NCBI RefSeq assembly: GCF_000328685.1
Contig: NC_019974.1
Coordinates: 2,347,001-2,411,000, forward strand
Direction of reading: 5' to 3'
Source of the DNA: Natronococcus occultus SP4
GTDB taxonomy: Archaea; Halobacteriota; Halobacteria; Halobacteriales; Natrialbaceae
Length of the DNA: 64,000 nucleotides
In this document: positions 8,477 to 18,354 of the stretch, one piece after another
How positions within the stretch are numbered: the stretch's first letter is position 1
How the letters are laid out: every line of letters starts with the position of its first letter
Notes under the pieces: generated by a model
What the model was told of the DNA's origin: nothing
Seen by the model: only the letters and a program-made list of their open reading frames with translations
The model's database searches: none
Translations under genes and position numbers: made by a program

Positions 8477-10240
8477 ATGAGCCAGGCAGAAGACATCGAA
8501 TCCGTCGACGAAGACGGTGTAATCGAAAGCGTGAGCGGTCCGGTCGTGACCGCCACGGACCTCGACGCCCGGATGAACGACGTCGTCTACGTCGGCGACG
8601 AAGGACTGATGGGCGAGGTCATCGAGATCGAAGGGAACCTGACCACGATTCAGGTGTACGAGGAGACCTCCGGTGTTGGTCCGGGAGAACCCGTCGAGAA
8701 CACGGGCGAGCCGCTCTCGGTCGACCTCGGACCTGGGATGCTAAACGCCATCTACGACGGCGTCCAGCGTCCCCTCGACGAGCTCGAGGAGAAGATGGGG
8801 TCGGCGTTTCTCGACCGTGGGGTCGACGCGCCCGGCATCGACTTCGAGAAGGAGTGGGAGTTCACTCCCTCCGTCGCCGAGGGCGAGATCGTCGAACCCG
8901 GCGACGTGATCGGCGAGGTCCCCGAGACGGAGAGTATCACCCACAAGGTGATGGTGCCGCCGAACTACGAGGGCGGGGAGATCACCTCGATCGAGCGCGG
9001 CGAGTTCACGGTCGACGAAGTGATCGCCGAACTCGACTCGGGCGAGGAGATCACGATGCACCAGGAGTGGCCCGTCCGCCGGGCCCGCCCGTCCGACGAG
9101 AAGGAGACGCCGACGGTGCCGCTGGTTTCGGGACAGCGGATCCTCGACGGCCTGTTCCCGATCGCGAAGGGCGGAACCGCGGCGATTCCCGGTCCCTTCG
9201 GCTCCGGAAAGACCGTCACCCAACACCAGCTCGCGAAGTGGGCCGACGCTGATATCGTCGTCTACGTCGGCTGTGGCGAGCGTGGCAACGAGATGACGGA
9301 AGTCATCGAGGACTTCCCCGAACTCGAGGACCCGAAGACGGGGAAGCCGCTGATGTCCCGGACGTGTCTCATCGCGAACACGTCCAACATGCCGGTGGCA
9401 GCCCGCGAGTCCTGTATCTACACGGGGATCACCATCGCAGAGTACTTCCGCGACATGGGCTATGACGTCGCGCTGATGGCAGACTCCACCTCCCGGTGGG
9501 CCGAGGCGATGCGAGAGATCTCGAGCCGACTCGAGGAGATGCCCGGCGAGGAGGGGTACCCCGCCTATCTCGCCGCGCGGCTCTCGGAGTTCTACGAGCG
9601 CGCCGGCAAGTTCCAGCTGATCAACGGCGACGAGGGATCGATTTCGGTCATCGGCGCCGTCTCCCCGCCCGGCGGGGACTTCTCGGAGCCGGTCACCCAG
9701 AACACGCTGCGTATCGTGAAGACGTTCTGGGCGCTCGACGCCGACCTCGCCGAGCGACGCCACTTCCCCTCGATCAACTGGAACGAGTCGTACTCGCTGT
9801 ACCGCCAGCAGCTCGATCCGTGGTTCCGGGAGAACGTCGCCGACGACTGGCCCGAGCGACGCCAGTGGGCGATCGACGTCCTCGACGAGGAGGACGAGCT
9901 CCAGGAGATCGTTCAGCTCGTCGGGAAGGACGCCCTGCCGGAGGACCAGCAGCTGACCCTCGAGGTCGCTCGCTACCTGCGCGAGGCGTGGCTCCAGCAG
10001 AACGCGTTCCACGACGTCGACACCTACTGCGATCCGGAGAAGACCTACCGGATGCTCGGCGCGATCAAGACGTTCAACGACGAGGCGTTCGAGGCCCTCG
10101 AGGCCGGCGTTCCCGTCGAGGAGATCCAGGACGTCGACGCTGCACCCCAGCTCAACCGGATGGGCGTCGCCGACGACTGGAACGAGTTCATCGACGAGCT
10201 CGAATCGGATCTCAAAGAGCAGATCAGAGCACTGTACTAA
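8477..10240 (+). CDS. atpA: A-type ATP synthase catalytic subunit A
   Basis: The 587-residue catalytic subunit has a beta-barrel N-domain, the A-specific non-homologous insert, and a nucleotide-binding domain. The P-loop is [11 protein letters not shown] at about residue 238. Further signatures are GCGERGNEM and [21 protein letters not shown]. The C-terminal helical domain is complete and the length is normal for the family. No intein interrupts the P-loop, a site where some archaeal A subunits carry one. atpB follows after a 1-bp gap. Confidence 0.97.
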   Translation: MSQAEDIESVDEDGVIESVSGPVVTATDLDARMNDVVYVGDEGLMGEVIEIEGNLTTIQVYEETSGVGPGEPVENTGEPLSVDLGPGMLNAIYDGVQRPLDELEEKMGSAFLDRGVDAPGIDFEKEWEFTPSVAEGEIVEPGDVIGEVPETESITHKVMVPPNYEGGEITSIERGEFTVDEVIAELDSGEEITMHQEWPVRRARPSDEKETPTVPLVSGQRILDGLFPIAKGGTAAIPGPFGSGKTVTQHQLAKWADADIVVYVGCGERGNEMTEVIEDFPELEDPKTGKPLMSRTCLIANTSNMPVAARESCIYTGITIAEYFRDMGYDVALMADSTSRWAEAMREISSRLEEMPGEEGYPAYLAARLSEFYERAGKFQLINGDEGSISVIGAVSPPGGDFSEPVTQNTLRIVKTFWALDADLAERRHFPSINWNESYSLYRQQLDPWFRENVADDWPERRQWAIDVLDEEDELQEIVQLVGKDALPEDQQLTLEVARYLREAWLQQNAFHDVDTYCDPEKTYRMLGAIKTFNDEAFEALEAGVPVEEIQDVDAAPQLNRMGVADDWNEFIDELESDLKEQIRALY

Positions 10241-10241
10241 C

Positions 10242-11657
10242 ATGAAAGAGTACCAGACAATCACGGAAGTCAGCGGTCCGCTGGTGTTCGCCGAGGTCGA
10301 CGAACCCGTCGGGTACGACGAGATGGTCGAGATCGAAACGCCACAGGGCGAGACCCTTCGTGGGCAGGTCCTGGAGTCCAGCGACGGACTCGTCTCGATC
10401 CAGGTGTTCGAGGGAACGGGCGGTATCGACCGTAACGCCTCCGTTCGGTTCCTCGGTGAGACGATGAAGATGCCCGTCACCGAGGACCTGCTCGGGCGGG
10501 TGCTGGACGGCTCCGGAAACCCGATCGACGGCGGCCCGGAGATCGTTCCCGACGACCGCGTCGACATCGTCGGCGAAGCGATCAACCCCTACTCCCGGGA
10601 GTACCCGGAGGAGTTCATCCAGACCGGCGTCTCCGCCATCGACGGCATGAACACGCTGGTCCGGGGCCAGAAGCTGCCGATCTTCTCCGGCTCGGGGCTG
10701 CCTCACAACGAGCTCGCGCTCCAGATCGCCCGGCAGGCGACGGTGCCGGAAGAGGAGGAGGGCGACGACGAGGACGGCTCCGAGTTCGCAGTCATCTTCG
10801 GCGCGATGGGGATCACCCAGGAGGAGGCAAACGAGTTCATGCAGGACTTCGAGCGCACGGGTGCGCTCGAGCGATCGGTCGTCTTCATGAACCTCGCGGA
10901 CGACCCGGCCGTCGAGCGCCAGGTCACGCCGCGGCTCGTGCTCACCACGGCCGAGTACCTCGCCTTCGAGAAGGATTACCACGTGCTGGTCATCCTGACC
11001 GACATCACCAACTACTGCGAGGCACTGCGCGAGATCGGTGCGGCCCGCGAGGAGGTTCCGGGCCGGCGTGGCTACCCCGGTTACATGTACACCGACCTGG
11101 CACAGCTCTACGAGCGTGCGGGCCGGATCGAGGGCAAGGAAGGATCGGTCACGCAGATTCCGATCCTGACGATGCCCGGCGACGACGACACCCACCCGAT
11201 TCCGGACCTGACCGGCTACATCACGGAGGGGCAGATCGTGATGGACCGGGACCTGAACAGTCAGGGCGTCGAGCCGCCGGTAAACGTCCTGCCGAGCCTC
11301 TCGCGGCTGATGGACGACGGGATCGGCGAGGGCCTGACCCGTGAGGACCACGGCGACGTCTCCGACCAGATGTACGCCGCTTACGCGGAGGGTGAAGACC
11401 TTCGTGACCTGGTGAACATCGTCGGTCGCGAGGCGCTATCCGAGCGCGACAACAAGTTCCTCGACTTTGCCGACCGCTTCGAGGCGGAGTTCGTCCAGCA
11501 GGGGTACGACACCGACCGTTCGATCGAGGAAACACTCGATCTCGGCTGGGACCTGCTGTCGATGCTGCCCAAGGAGGCGCTCAACCGGATCGACGAGGAC
11601 CTCATCGAGAAGTACTACCGCGACGAGGAAGCCGAGACCGCCGAAGTCGAGGCCTAG
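10242..11657 (+). CDS. atpB: A-type ATP synthase subunit B
   Basis: The 471-residue non-catalytic regulatory subunit of the A3B3 head begins [19 protein letters not shown]. It has the degenerate P-loop region [20 protein letters not shown] expected of B subunits, then [20 protein letters not shown]. The C-terminus ends in an acidic tail. It is the last gene of the tight run, and the downstream hairpin and T6 tract suggest the transcript ends there rather than running into the ligase gene. Confidence 0.97.
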   Translation: MKEYQTITEVSGPLVFAEVDEPVGYDEMVEIETPQGETLRGQVLESSDGLVSIQVFEGTGGIDRNASVRFLGETMKMPVTEDLLGRVLDGSGNPIDGGPEIVPDDRVDIVGEAINPYSREYPEEFIQTGVSAIDGMNTLVRGQKLPIFSGSGLPHNELALQIARQATVPEEEEGDDEDGSEFAVIFGAMGITQEEANEFMQDFERTGALERSVVFMNLADDPAVERQVTPRLVLTTAEYLAFEKDYHVLVILTDITNYCEALREIGAAREEVPGRRGYPGYMYTDLAQLYERAGRIEGKEGSVTQIPILTMPGDDDTHPIPDLTGYITEGQIVMDRDLNSQGVEPPVNVLPSLSRLMDDGIGEGLTREDHGDVSDQMYAAYAEGEDLRDLVNIVGREALSERDNKFLDFADRFEAEFVQQGYDTDRSIEETLDLGWDLLSMLPKEALNRIDEDLIEKYYRDEEAETAEVEA

Positions 11658-11658
11658 C

Positions 11659-11706
11659 GCGGCGAAACGCCGCAAACGCGTCCGCGGCCTGCAGGTTCGG
11701 TTTTTT
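11659..11706 (+). terminator. Hairpin and T6 tract after atpB
   Basis: An inverted repeat GCGGCG-AAA-CGCCGC begins directly after the atpB stop (11659-11673). A T6 run follows at 11701-11706. The arrangement suggests transcription termination of the atpKECFAB unit, since archaeal termination relies chiefly on T-rich tracts. Confidence 0.5.
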
Positions 11707-11798
11707 CAGACGACCGTCGTACACGGCCCGATCACCGATGACTCCGTCCGCCGTCGGAATCAAAACGAACATAACGATCGTTGCTTGAGGTTGACTCG

Positions 11799-13442
11799 AT
11801 GCAGAAACCACTGCTCGTCACGGAGTTTCTCGATCGGGCGCGAACCCACTACGGCGAGACGGAAGCCGTCGTCGGTACTGACGGCGAACGGTTCACCTAC
11901 GACGAACTCGGCGAGCGTGCTGATCGGTTCGCCGCGGCGCTGCAGGAGCGCGGTATCGAGAAGGGTGACCGCGTGGCGGTGCTCGACCCGAACACCCACT
12001 ACCACCTCGCGGCGGCCTACGGCTCGATGCAAATCGGCGCGGTTCACACGCCGCTGAACTACCGGCTCACGCCCGAGGACTTCGCGTACATCCTCGAGGA
12101 CGCCGGCGTCGACGCCATCTATGCCGACTACGAGTACGCCGACCGGATCGAGGAGATCCGCGACGAGGTACCGACGGAGACGTTCATCACGAACGACGTC
12201 GACGCCATCGAAGGCGGGCGATCCTCGTCGGACTCGTCCGACGGTGACTGGGAGGACTTCGAGCAGGTCCTCGAGGACGCCACGCCCGAGTACGACCGTC
12301 CTGAAATGCACGAAGACGAGATCATCACGATCAACTACACCTCGGGGACGACGGGCGATCCGAAGGGCGTCTGCCGGACCCATCGTGGCGAGACGATCCA
12401 CGCCTACCTGGTCGCGGTCCACCAGAACCTCACCGACGACGATATCTACCTCTGGACGCTGCCGATGTTCCACGTCAACGGCTGGGGACATATCTACGCC
12501 GTCACGGGGATGGGCGCGAAACACGTCTGTACCCGCGGGGTCGACGCCGAGTGGCTCTTCGAGACGATCCGCGAGGAGGACGTCTCCTACCTCTGTGGGG
12601 CGCCGACGGTGTTGAACATGCTGATCGACTACTACGGGGACAACGCAGTCGAGACGACGGGCGCGAACGACGTCCGGATCGCGACCGCGGGGTCGGCGCC
12701 GCCGGAGGCGACGCTGCGGACCGTCGAGGACGAGTTCGGCTGGTACCTGAAACACGTCTACGGCGCCACCGAGACCGGGCCGCTGATCACGACCTCGGAC
12801 GCCCGGCGCCACTTCGACGACGGCAGCGACGGCCGGTTCGCGGTCAAGAAACGCCAGGGACTTGGCTTCATGGGTACCGAGGTTCGGGTCGTCGACGAGG
12901 ACGGCGAGGACGTTTCCCGGGACGGCGAGACGCTCGGCGAGGTCGTCGTCCGCGGGAACCAGGTCATGGAGAGATACTGGAACAAACCCGAGGAGACCGA
13001 GGAGGCCTTCTCGGATCGCGTGGAGGGCTACTACCACACCGGTGACCTCGCGACGATCGACGAGAACGGGATGATCGCGATCCAGGACCGCAAGAAAGAT
13101 ATCATCATCTCCGGCGGGGAGAACATCTCGAGCATCGAACTCGAGGACACCCTCTTCGACCACCCGGAGGTCTCCGACGCTGCCGTCATCCCCTCACCCA
13201 GCGAGCAGTGGGGCGAGACGCCGAAGGCGTTCGTCGTTCCGGAGAGCGGCGATCCGGACCAGCCGGGCGTCAGCGAGGACGGCCTCGTCGCGTTCACCCG
13301 GGAACACCTCGCGAACTACAAGACCGTCCAGCGAATCGAGTTCGTCGCCGAACTCCCGACGACCGCGACCGGGAAAGTCCAGAAGTACGAACTTCGCGAG
13401 CAGGAGTGGGACGAGGAAGAGGGGATGGTCGGTCAGGGGTAG
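11799..13442 (+). CDS. AMP-dependent acyl-CoA synthetase/ligase
   Basis: The 547-residue member of the ANL superfamily has a P-loop-like motif YTSGTTGDPKG near residue 180. The adenylate motif is YGATETGPL. The hinge region is GDLATIDENGMIAIQDRKKD, followed by IIISGGENISSIELED. The C-terminal catalytic lysine lies in TATGKVQKYELRE. Such enzymes activate a carboxylic acid with ATP and transfer it to CoA; the chain length cannot be told here. The ATG at 11799 is chosen over an upstream TTG because it gives the usual N-terminus. It sits between atpB and atpD but has its own upstream spacer, so it is probably an independent unit. Confidence 0.85.
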   Translation: MQKPLLVTEFLDRARTHYGETEAVVGTDGERFTYDELGERADRFAAALQERGIEKGDRVAVLDPNTHYHLAAAYGSMQIGAVHTPLNYRLTPEDFAYILEDAGVDAIYADYEYADRIEEIRDEVPTETFITNDVDAIEGGRSSSDSSDGDWEDFEQVLEDATPEYDRPEMHEDEIITINYTSGTTGDPKGVCRTHRGETIHAYLVAVHQNLTDDDIYLWTLPMFHVNGWGHIYAVTGMGAKHVCTRGVDAEWLFETIREEDVSYLCGAPTVLNMLIDYYGDNAVETTGANDVRIATAGSAPPEATLRTVEDEFGWYLKHVYGATETGPLITTSDARRHFDDGSDGRFAVKKRQGLGFMGTEVRVVDEDGEDVSRDGETLGEVVVRGNQVMERYWNKPEETEEAFSDRVEGYYHTGDLATIDENGMIAIQDRKKDIIISGGENISSIELEDTLFDHPEVSDAAVIPSPSEQWGETPKAFVVPESGDPDQPGVSEDGLVAFTREHLANYKTVQRIEFVAELPTTATGKVQKYELREQEWDEEEGMVGQG

Positions 13443-13533
13443 CCGCGCGTCGTCTCGCTTCGAGTCACGGCGCCGGATCGACGGCCAGTGACCGGACGGA
13501 GACGGTCGAGACGCCGTCTTCCGCACCAACGAA

Positions 13534-13552
13534 AACTGTAAACAGTTATCCG
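13534..13552 (+). promoter_or_regulatory. Inverted repeat and AT-rich promoter region before atpD
   Basis: A perfect AACTGT-AA-ACAGTT palindrome at 13534-13547 runs into TTATCC about 30 bp upstream of the atpD ATG. It could be an operator overlapping the promoter, which would allow atpD to be transcribed on its own. Confidence 0.35.
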
Positions 13553-13577
13553 ACTGGGAACGTAATCCATCCACAAG

Positions 13578-14333
13578 ATGGCCAAGGACGTCAAACCGAC
13601 CCGCAAGAATCTGATGGAGATCGAGGACCGAATCGAACTCTCCGAGCGCGGGCACGGGACCCTGGAGAAGAAACGGGACGGGCTGATCATGGAGTTCATG
13701 GACATCCTGGACAAGGCCCAGGACGTCCGTGGCGACCTCGCCGACGACTACGAGGACGCCCAGAAGAAGATCAACATGGCCCGGGCGATGGAGGGCGACG
13801 TCGCCGTTCGGGGCGCCGCCGCGGCCCTGCAGGAACACCCCGAGATCACCACCGAGTCGAAAAACATCATGGGCGTCGTCGTTCCGCAGATCGAGTCCTC
13901 GCGAGTCACGAAGAGCCTCGATCAGCGCGGCTACGGGATCATGGGCACCTCCGCGCGCATTGACGAGGCCGCCGAGGCCTACGAGGACCTCCTCGAGAGC
14001 ATCATCCTCGCCGCCGAGGTCGAGACGGCGATGAAGAAGATGCTCCGGGAGATCGAGACCACCAAACGGCGCGTCAACGAGCTGGAGTTCAAGCTCCTGC
14101 CCGACCTCTACGACAGCCAGGAGTACATCGAGCAGAAACTCGAGGAGCAAGAGCGCGAGGAGACGTTCCGGATGAAGAAGATCAAACAGAAAAAAGAGGA
14201 AGAAGAGAAGGCTGAGCGCGAGGCCAAAGACGACGTCGAGGAAACCGAGGAGGCCGCGACCGGCGACACCGCTGGGACCGAATCCGAGGAGATGGGGCAG
14301 TCGACCGCGGGCGGCGTCCCCGGCGGCGACTGA
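13578..14333 (+). CDS. atpD: A-type ATP synthase subunit D
   Basis: The 251-residue central-stalk subunit begins [20 protein letters not shown]. It forms the long antiparallel coiled coil that rotates inside the A3B3 head. The segment [14 protein letters not shown] is a strong family signature. The C-terminal 60 residues form a highly charged tail ending in Gly and Asp. Unlike in compact operons, it is separated from atpB by the acyl-CoA ligase gene and has its own promoter-like sequence. Confidence 0.93.
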   Translation: MAKDVKPTRKNLMEIEDRIELSERGHGTLEKKRDGLIMEFMDILDKAQDVRGDLADDYEDAQKKINMARAMEGDVAVRGAAAALQEHPEITTESKNIMGVVVPQIESSRVTKSLDQRGYGIMGTSARIDEAAEAYEDLLESIILAAEVETAMKKMLREIETTKRRVNELEFKLLPDLYDSQEYIEQKLEEQEREETFRMKKIKQKKEEEEKAEREAKDDVEETEEAATGDTAGTESEEMGQSTAGGVPGGD

Positions 14334-14339
14334 GACCCG

Positions 14340-14741
14340 ATGGCCTGTTCGGCGTGTGGTTCCGACGCGACGATCGCACTCTCCCTTTCTGCCGAGTACC
14401 GCGACCACGCGCCGTCGAACGCCGCGATAATTAGCGTCTGCACGCGCTGTCTCACTGTCGATCCAGTCGAGCCCGCCGCCGAGCCCGCCGACCCCGACTT
14501 CGGCCGGATCAGCGACGCCGTCCCGACCCGTCCCGAGCGGGCAGTTCCGCTGGTTCTCGCGATCGATCTGTGCTCGTCGCTTGCGACCAACCGCGCCGCG
14601 ATCTAGTCGCTGCTCGAGGACGTCGAACGCGCCGGAGCGGACCCGTTGCTGGTGATCGATCGACTCGTCGCGGATCCCGACCTCGAGCCGGCCGTCGACC
14701 TCGAACGGCGACGCCACCAGCTCGAACAGTTGCTGTACTGA
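14340..14741 (+). pseudogene. DUF6276-like protein gene interrupted by an in-frame TAG
   Basis: The gene starts 6 bp after atpD with MACSACGSDATIAL and has a CxxC pair followed by VCTRC, a small zinc ribbon. At 14604-14606 a TAG stops it after 88 codons (ATNRAAI). The same frame then continues for 44 more codons with coherent protein sequence (SLLEDVERAGADPLL to HQLEQLLY) and ends at TGA 14739-14741. I recognise both halves as one haloarchaeal family (DUF6276, about 130 residues), in which a Glu codon would be expected at the stop. A GAG-to-TAG change is the simplest explanation. It may be a true pseudogene, a sequencing error, or a readthrough site. Confidence 0.75.
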
Positions 14742-14766
14742 CGGCGAGAGCCGCTAACCGCTACCG

Positions 14767-15159
14767 CTACTTCGCAGTCGGCGTCACGTTGTCGCTGACG
14801 GCCTGTTTGACCTGCAAGGCGGCGCTGGCTGCCAGTCCGCGGGCGACCTCGTCGCGCTCGTCGGCCGGGATGAGCTCCTCGGCCGCGTCCTCGAGGTCGG
14901 GACGGAAGCCGGCGCTGACGGGGTGACCGACCGGGGGCTGGACGGCGACGGTGACCTGGAAGCCGGCCTGACCAGTGGCGACGTCGGCGTCGACGACGTA
15001 CTCGTCGGGCAGAAACTCCCGGGTTCGGGCGGCGATCCGCGAAACGTCGCGGCTGAGCGTTCGCTTCTGGGTCCGCGAGAGCTCGGGCACGTCCGCCGCG
15101 GCGCGCTGACCGGCACCAGTCTCGCCCGGCAGCCCTGCATACGGCGTATTTCCGTTCAT
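14767..15159 (-). CDS. DUF5811 family protein
   Basis: The 130-residue soluble protein starts MNGNTPYAGLPGETGAGQRA. It contains SRTQKRTLSRDVSRIAARTR, VTVAVQPPVGHPVSAGF and a C-terminal helix (VARGLAASAALQVKQAV). I recognise these as the haloarchaeal DUF5811 family; its function is unknown. The ATG at 15159 is supported by the conserved N-terminus. It lies on the same strand as the pyruvoyl arginine decarboxylase gene upstream and may be co-transcribed with it. Confidence 0.8.
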   Translation of the reverse strand: MNGNTPYAGLPGETGAGQRAAADVPELSRTQKRTLSRDVSRIAARTREFLPDEYVVDADVATGQAGFQVTVAVQPPVGHPVSAGFRPDLEDAAEELIPADERDEVARGLAASAALQVKQAVSDNVTPTAK

Positions 15160-15217
15160 GAGAAGTTGTATCCTGTGTATAGGGCTTCCGAGTGAAAAGC
15201 GTTCGCTTTGAGGCAGC

Positions 15218-15697
15218 TCAACAGATCGGCTCGCTTTCGCCGTAAACCGCAAGCGCCAGCGCCGTCGTGTACGTCCCCGCCTCGGCTCGGCTGCTTTCGA
15301 CGATGACGCTTGGCTCGTCGAACGGCCAGTCTCGCAGCTCCTGGCCGGACTCGAGACCCTCCCGGACGCGACGTTCGACGTCCTCGCGGTCCATCTCGCC
15401 GGACGTCTCGTAGAACAGCCCCGGTCCGCCGTCGACGGACTGGTTCCAGGCCAGTGCCGCGCTCGCCCGGCCCGGCCCGGCGGTGGTCGCACGCGCTTCG
15501 ACGACCGTCAGACGCTCGCCGACCGGGCCCAGATCGGGCGCGGTGCCGACGGCCTCGACGTCAGTGTTCGCCGGGATAACGGACGACACCGAGACGAGGT
15601 TGTAGTTCTCGACGCCGGCTGCGGCCAGCGCGGCGTCGTAAGAGGCCATCTTCGTGGGCGCCGAGCCGGTTCCCCAGACGACGCGAATCATGCTCAT
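15218..15697 (-). CDS. pdaD: Pyruvoyl-dependent arginine decarboxylase
   Basis: The 159-residue proenzyme contains NYNLVSVSSVIPANTDVEAV. The adjacent serines mark the self-cleavage site that creates the pyruvoyl group and splits the chain into beta and alpha subunits. The rest of the fold (RLTVVEARATTAGPG, ALALAVYGE) is typical. It converts arginine to agmatine, used in archaea for polyamines and for agmatidine in tRNA-Ile2. Two start codons (15697 and 15691) are equally plausible. Confidence 0.88.
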   Translation of the reverse strand: MSMIRVVWGTGSAPTKMASYDAALAAAGVENYNLVSVSSVIPANTDVEAVGTAPDLGPVGERLTVVEARATTAGPGRASAALAWNQSVDGGPGLFYETSGEMDREDVERRVREGLESGQELRDWPFDEPSVIVESSRAEAGTYTTALALAVYGESEPIC

Positions 15698-15790
15698 GGC
15701 TGCGGTTGGGGCCGCGCGGCGTAAGGCGTTGCGATCCGTCGCTACGGGAGGCCACTCCGCGTCTGTGAACGGCGAAGAGAGAACGACGTC

Positions 15791-17020
<1,230 letters not shown>

Positions 17021-17123
17021 CTGTTATAGGCGGTTAGTTTTCGACGATAAATGTGCCTTTGGGTCCCGGAGGAAGATCGTCGCCGAATTCCGTTGCTCGA
17101 GGACGGACGAATCCGTTCACGGG

Positions 17124-18065
17124 CTACTCGAGATCGAGCTGGGAGACGGGGTACTCGAAGAGCCGCTCGCCCGTCTCGCCACAGGAGACGGCGATGACCT
17201 CGTGGGAGCGACAGCACGACTCGACGGTCTCCTCGCCCATGACGACCTCGCCCCCGCTCGTCGGACAGGTCTCGAGGAACAGTCGCAGGCCGTTGAGCAA
17301 CTCGCCTTTCGTCCGGGGCTCGTAGCTCGGCCAGTCGTCGTCCCGGGACTCGAGGACGCGGGCGGCGGTGACGTCGGCGACGAGGGCGGCCTGCGAGGGC
17401 CACTTGCCGAGCAGCCGTCCGTCCCGCCGAAGCGTCCGCGCGTCGTCGCCGTGGCTGTCGATCTCGAACTCGCCAGCGTCGACATCGAACCCCAGCGCCG
17501 CGGCGGCGTCCGCGGCCGCGAGGACGTCGGCGTCGACCCGGTCGATCGCCGCGCTCCAGTCGTCCTCGAACGACGCGGTCAGACAGAGGTCGTCGATCTC
17601 CGCGCATGGTTCGACGACGCCGGTTTCGAGGAAGTACGTCTCGGGGTCGGATGACTGCGGACGGTCGGTGTCGTCCTGGCGCCCGCGTTCGGAAGCAGCG
17701 CCGTCGACCCCCGGGGTCGCGCTCGAGAGCGCGGCGTCCTCGCGCTCGGGATCGGGGTCGGCCGCGTCCTCGCCCGCGCCGAGTCCGCTGTGCAGTTCCG
17801 GCTCGGGGTCCTTGCCGAACAGGCGCAGCACCGAGGACGGCAGGTAGCGCTTCGTCAGTTCGGGCGTTCCCGGGACGAGGTACCCCCGCAGCCAGATCGC
17901 GGCGGCGGAGACGCCGACGGCGACCAGGCCCGCGGCTCTGGATCGGCGAGCGAGGACGGCACCGATCGCGGCGGCGATCGCAGCGTTGAGTGCCGTACAC
18001 GGCGTACACCGGTTCTCGCCCGTGTACTCCGGCTGTCGAAGGATGTCGACGATTCGCTCTCGCAT
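17124..18065 (-). CDS. Unknown membrane protein with C-terminal cysteine cluster
   Basis: This 313-residue protein is not assigned to a family. The N-terminus has ENRCTPCTALN followed by two hydrophobic segments (about residues 26-62), so it is probably membrane-attached. A low-complexity acidic linker spans about 88-150. The C-terminal domain has a Cys-rich stretch: FLETCPTSGGEVVMG, then ESCCRSHEVIAVSCGETG, which resembles a zinc-ribbon-like fold. It reads as a conserved haloarchaeal hypothetical protein. Its function is unknown. Confidence 0.65.
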   Translation of the reverse strand: MRERIVDILRQPEYTGENRCTPCTALNAAIAAAIGAVLARRSRAAGLVAVGVSAAAIWLRGYLVPGTPELTKRYLPSSVLRLFGKDPEPELHSGLGAGEDAADPDPEREDAALSSATPGVDGAASERGRQDDTDRPQSSDPETYFLETGVVEPCAEIDDLCLTASFEDDWSAAIDRVDADVLAAADAAAALGFDVDAGEFEIDSHGDDARTLRRDGRLLGKWPSQAALVADVTAARVLESRDDDWPSYEPRTKGELLNGLRLFLETCPTSGGEVVMGEETVESCCRSHEVIAVSCGETGERLFEYPVSQLDLE

Positions 18066-18138
18066 TCTTTCGAAACGTCAACCGGTAATCGTATCGCTCT
18101 TTCGGTGGTTCCGTCGGATCCGACAGCCCGAGGACGAA

Positions 18139-18147
18139 CGATATATC
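18139..18147 (+). promoter_or_regulatory. TATA box for the 18172 microprotein
   Basis: CGATATATC is centred about 28 bp before the GTG at 18172. The spacing fits a leaderless transcript and is the main reason for choosing that start. Confidence 0.55.
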
Positions 18148-18171
18148 GGCCCCGCGTTCGTCCGGGCGAAC

Positions 18172-18330
18172 GTGAACCGGGAACGTCGGCGGCCGCTGAT
18201 CGTCGCCTCGCACGGGCTCGCCGGGATCGCGATGGTCGGCTACGGGCTGCTCGTCGAGGAACTCCTCGTCGCTGGCTTCGGCGCGGTACTGATCGCGGTC
18301 GGAGTCGCGTACCTTCGGCTCGACCGCTGA
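18172..18330 (+). CDS. 52-residue two-helix membrane microprotein
   Basis: The predicted product has a basic start (MNRERRRPLIVASHG) followed by two hydrophobic helices (GIAMVGYGLLVEELLVAG and FGAVLIAVGVAYLRL). It starts with GTG directly 28 bp downstream of a TATA box. A longer reading from 17986 would contain a non-conserved, Arg-rich extension and is not favoured. Its function is unknown. Confidence 0.6.
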   Translation: MNRERRRPLIVASHGLAGIAMVGYGLLVEELLVAGFGAVLIAVGVAYLRLDR

Positions 18331-18354
18331 CGGAAACGTAGCGTCGGCAGCGGT

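Noticed and set aside
8741-10585. Long minus-strand open frame across atpA and the start of atpB
   Set aside because: It spans two well-supported genes on the other strand and shows no protein family features.
14604-14606. Pyrrolysine coding at the TAG
   Set aside because: There is no pyl gene in the window, and the position fits a Glu codon in the family. A point mutation or sequencing error is simpler.
13194-14717. Minus-strand frame antisense to atpD and the DUF6276-like gene
   Set aside because: It covers known genes and is dominated by Leu/Phe/Asp shadow composition.
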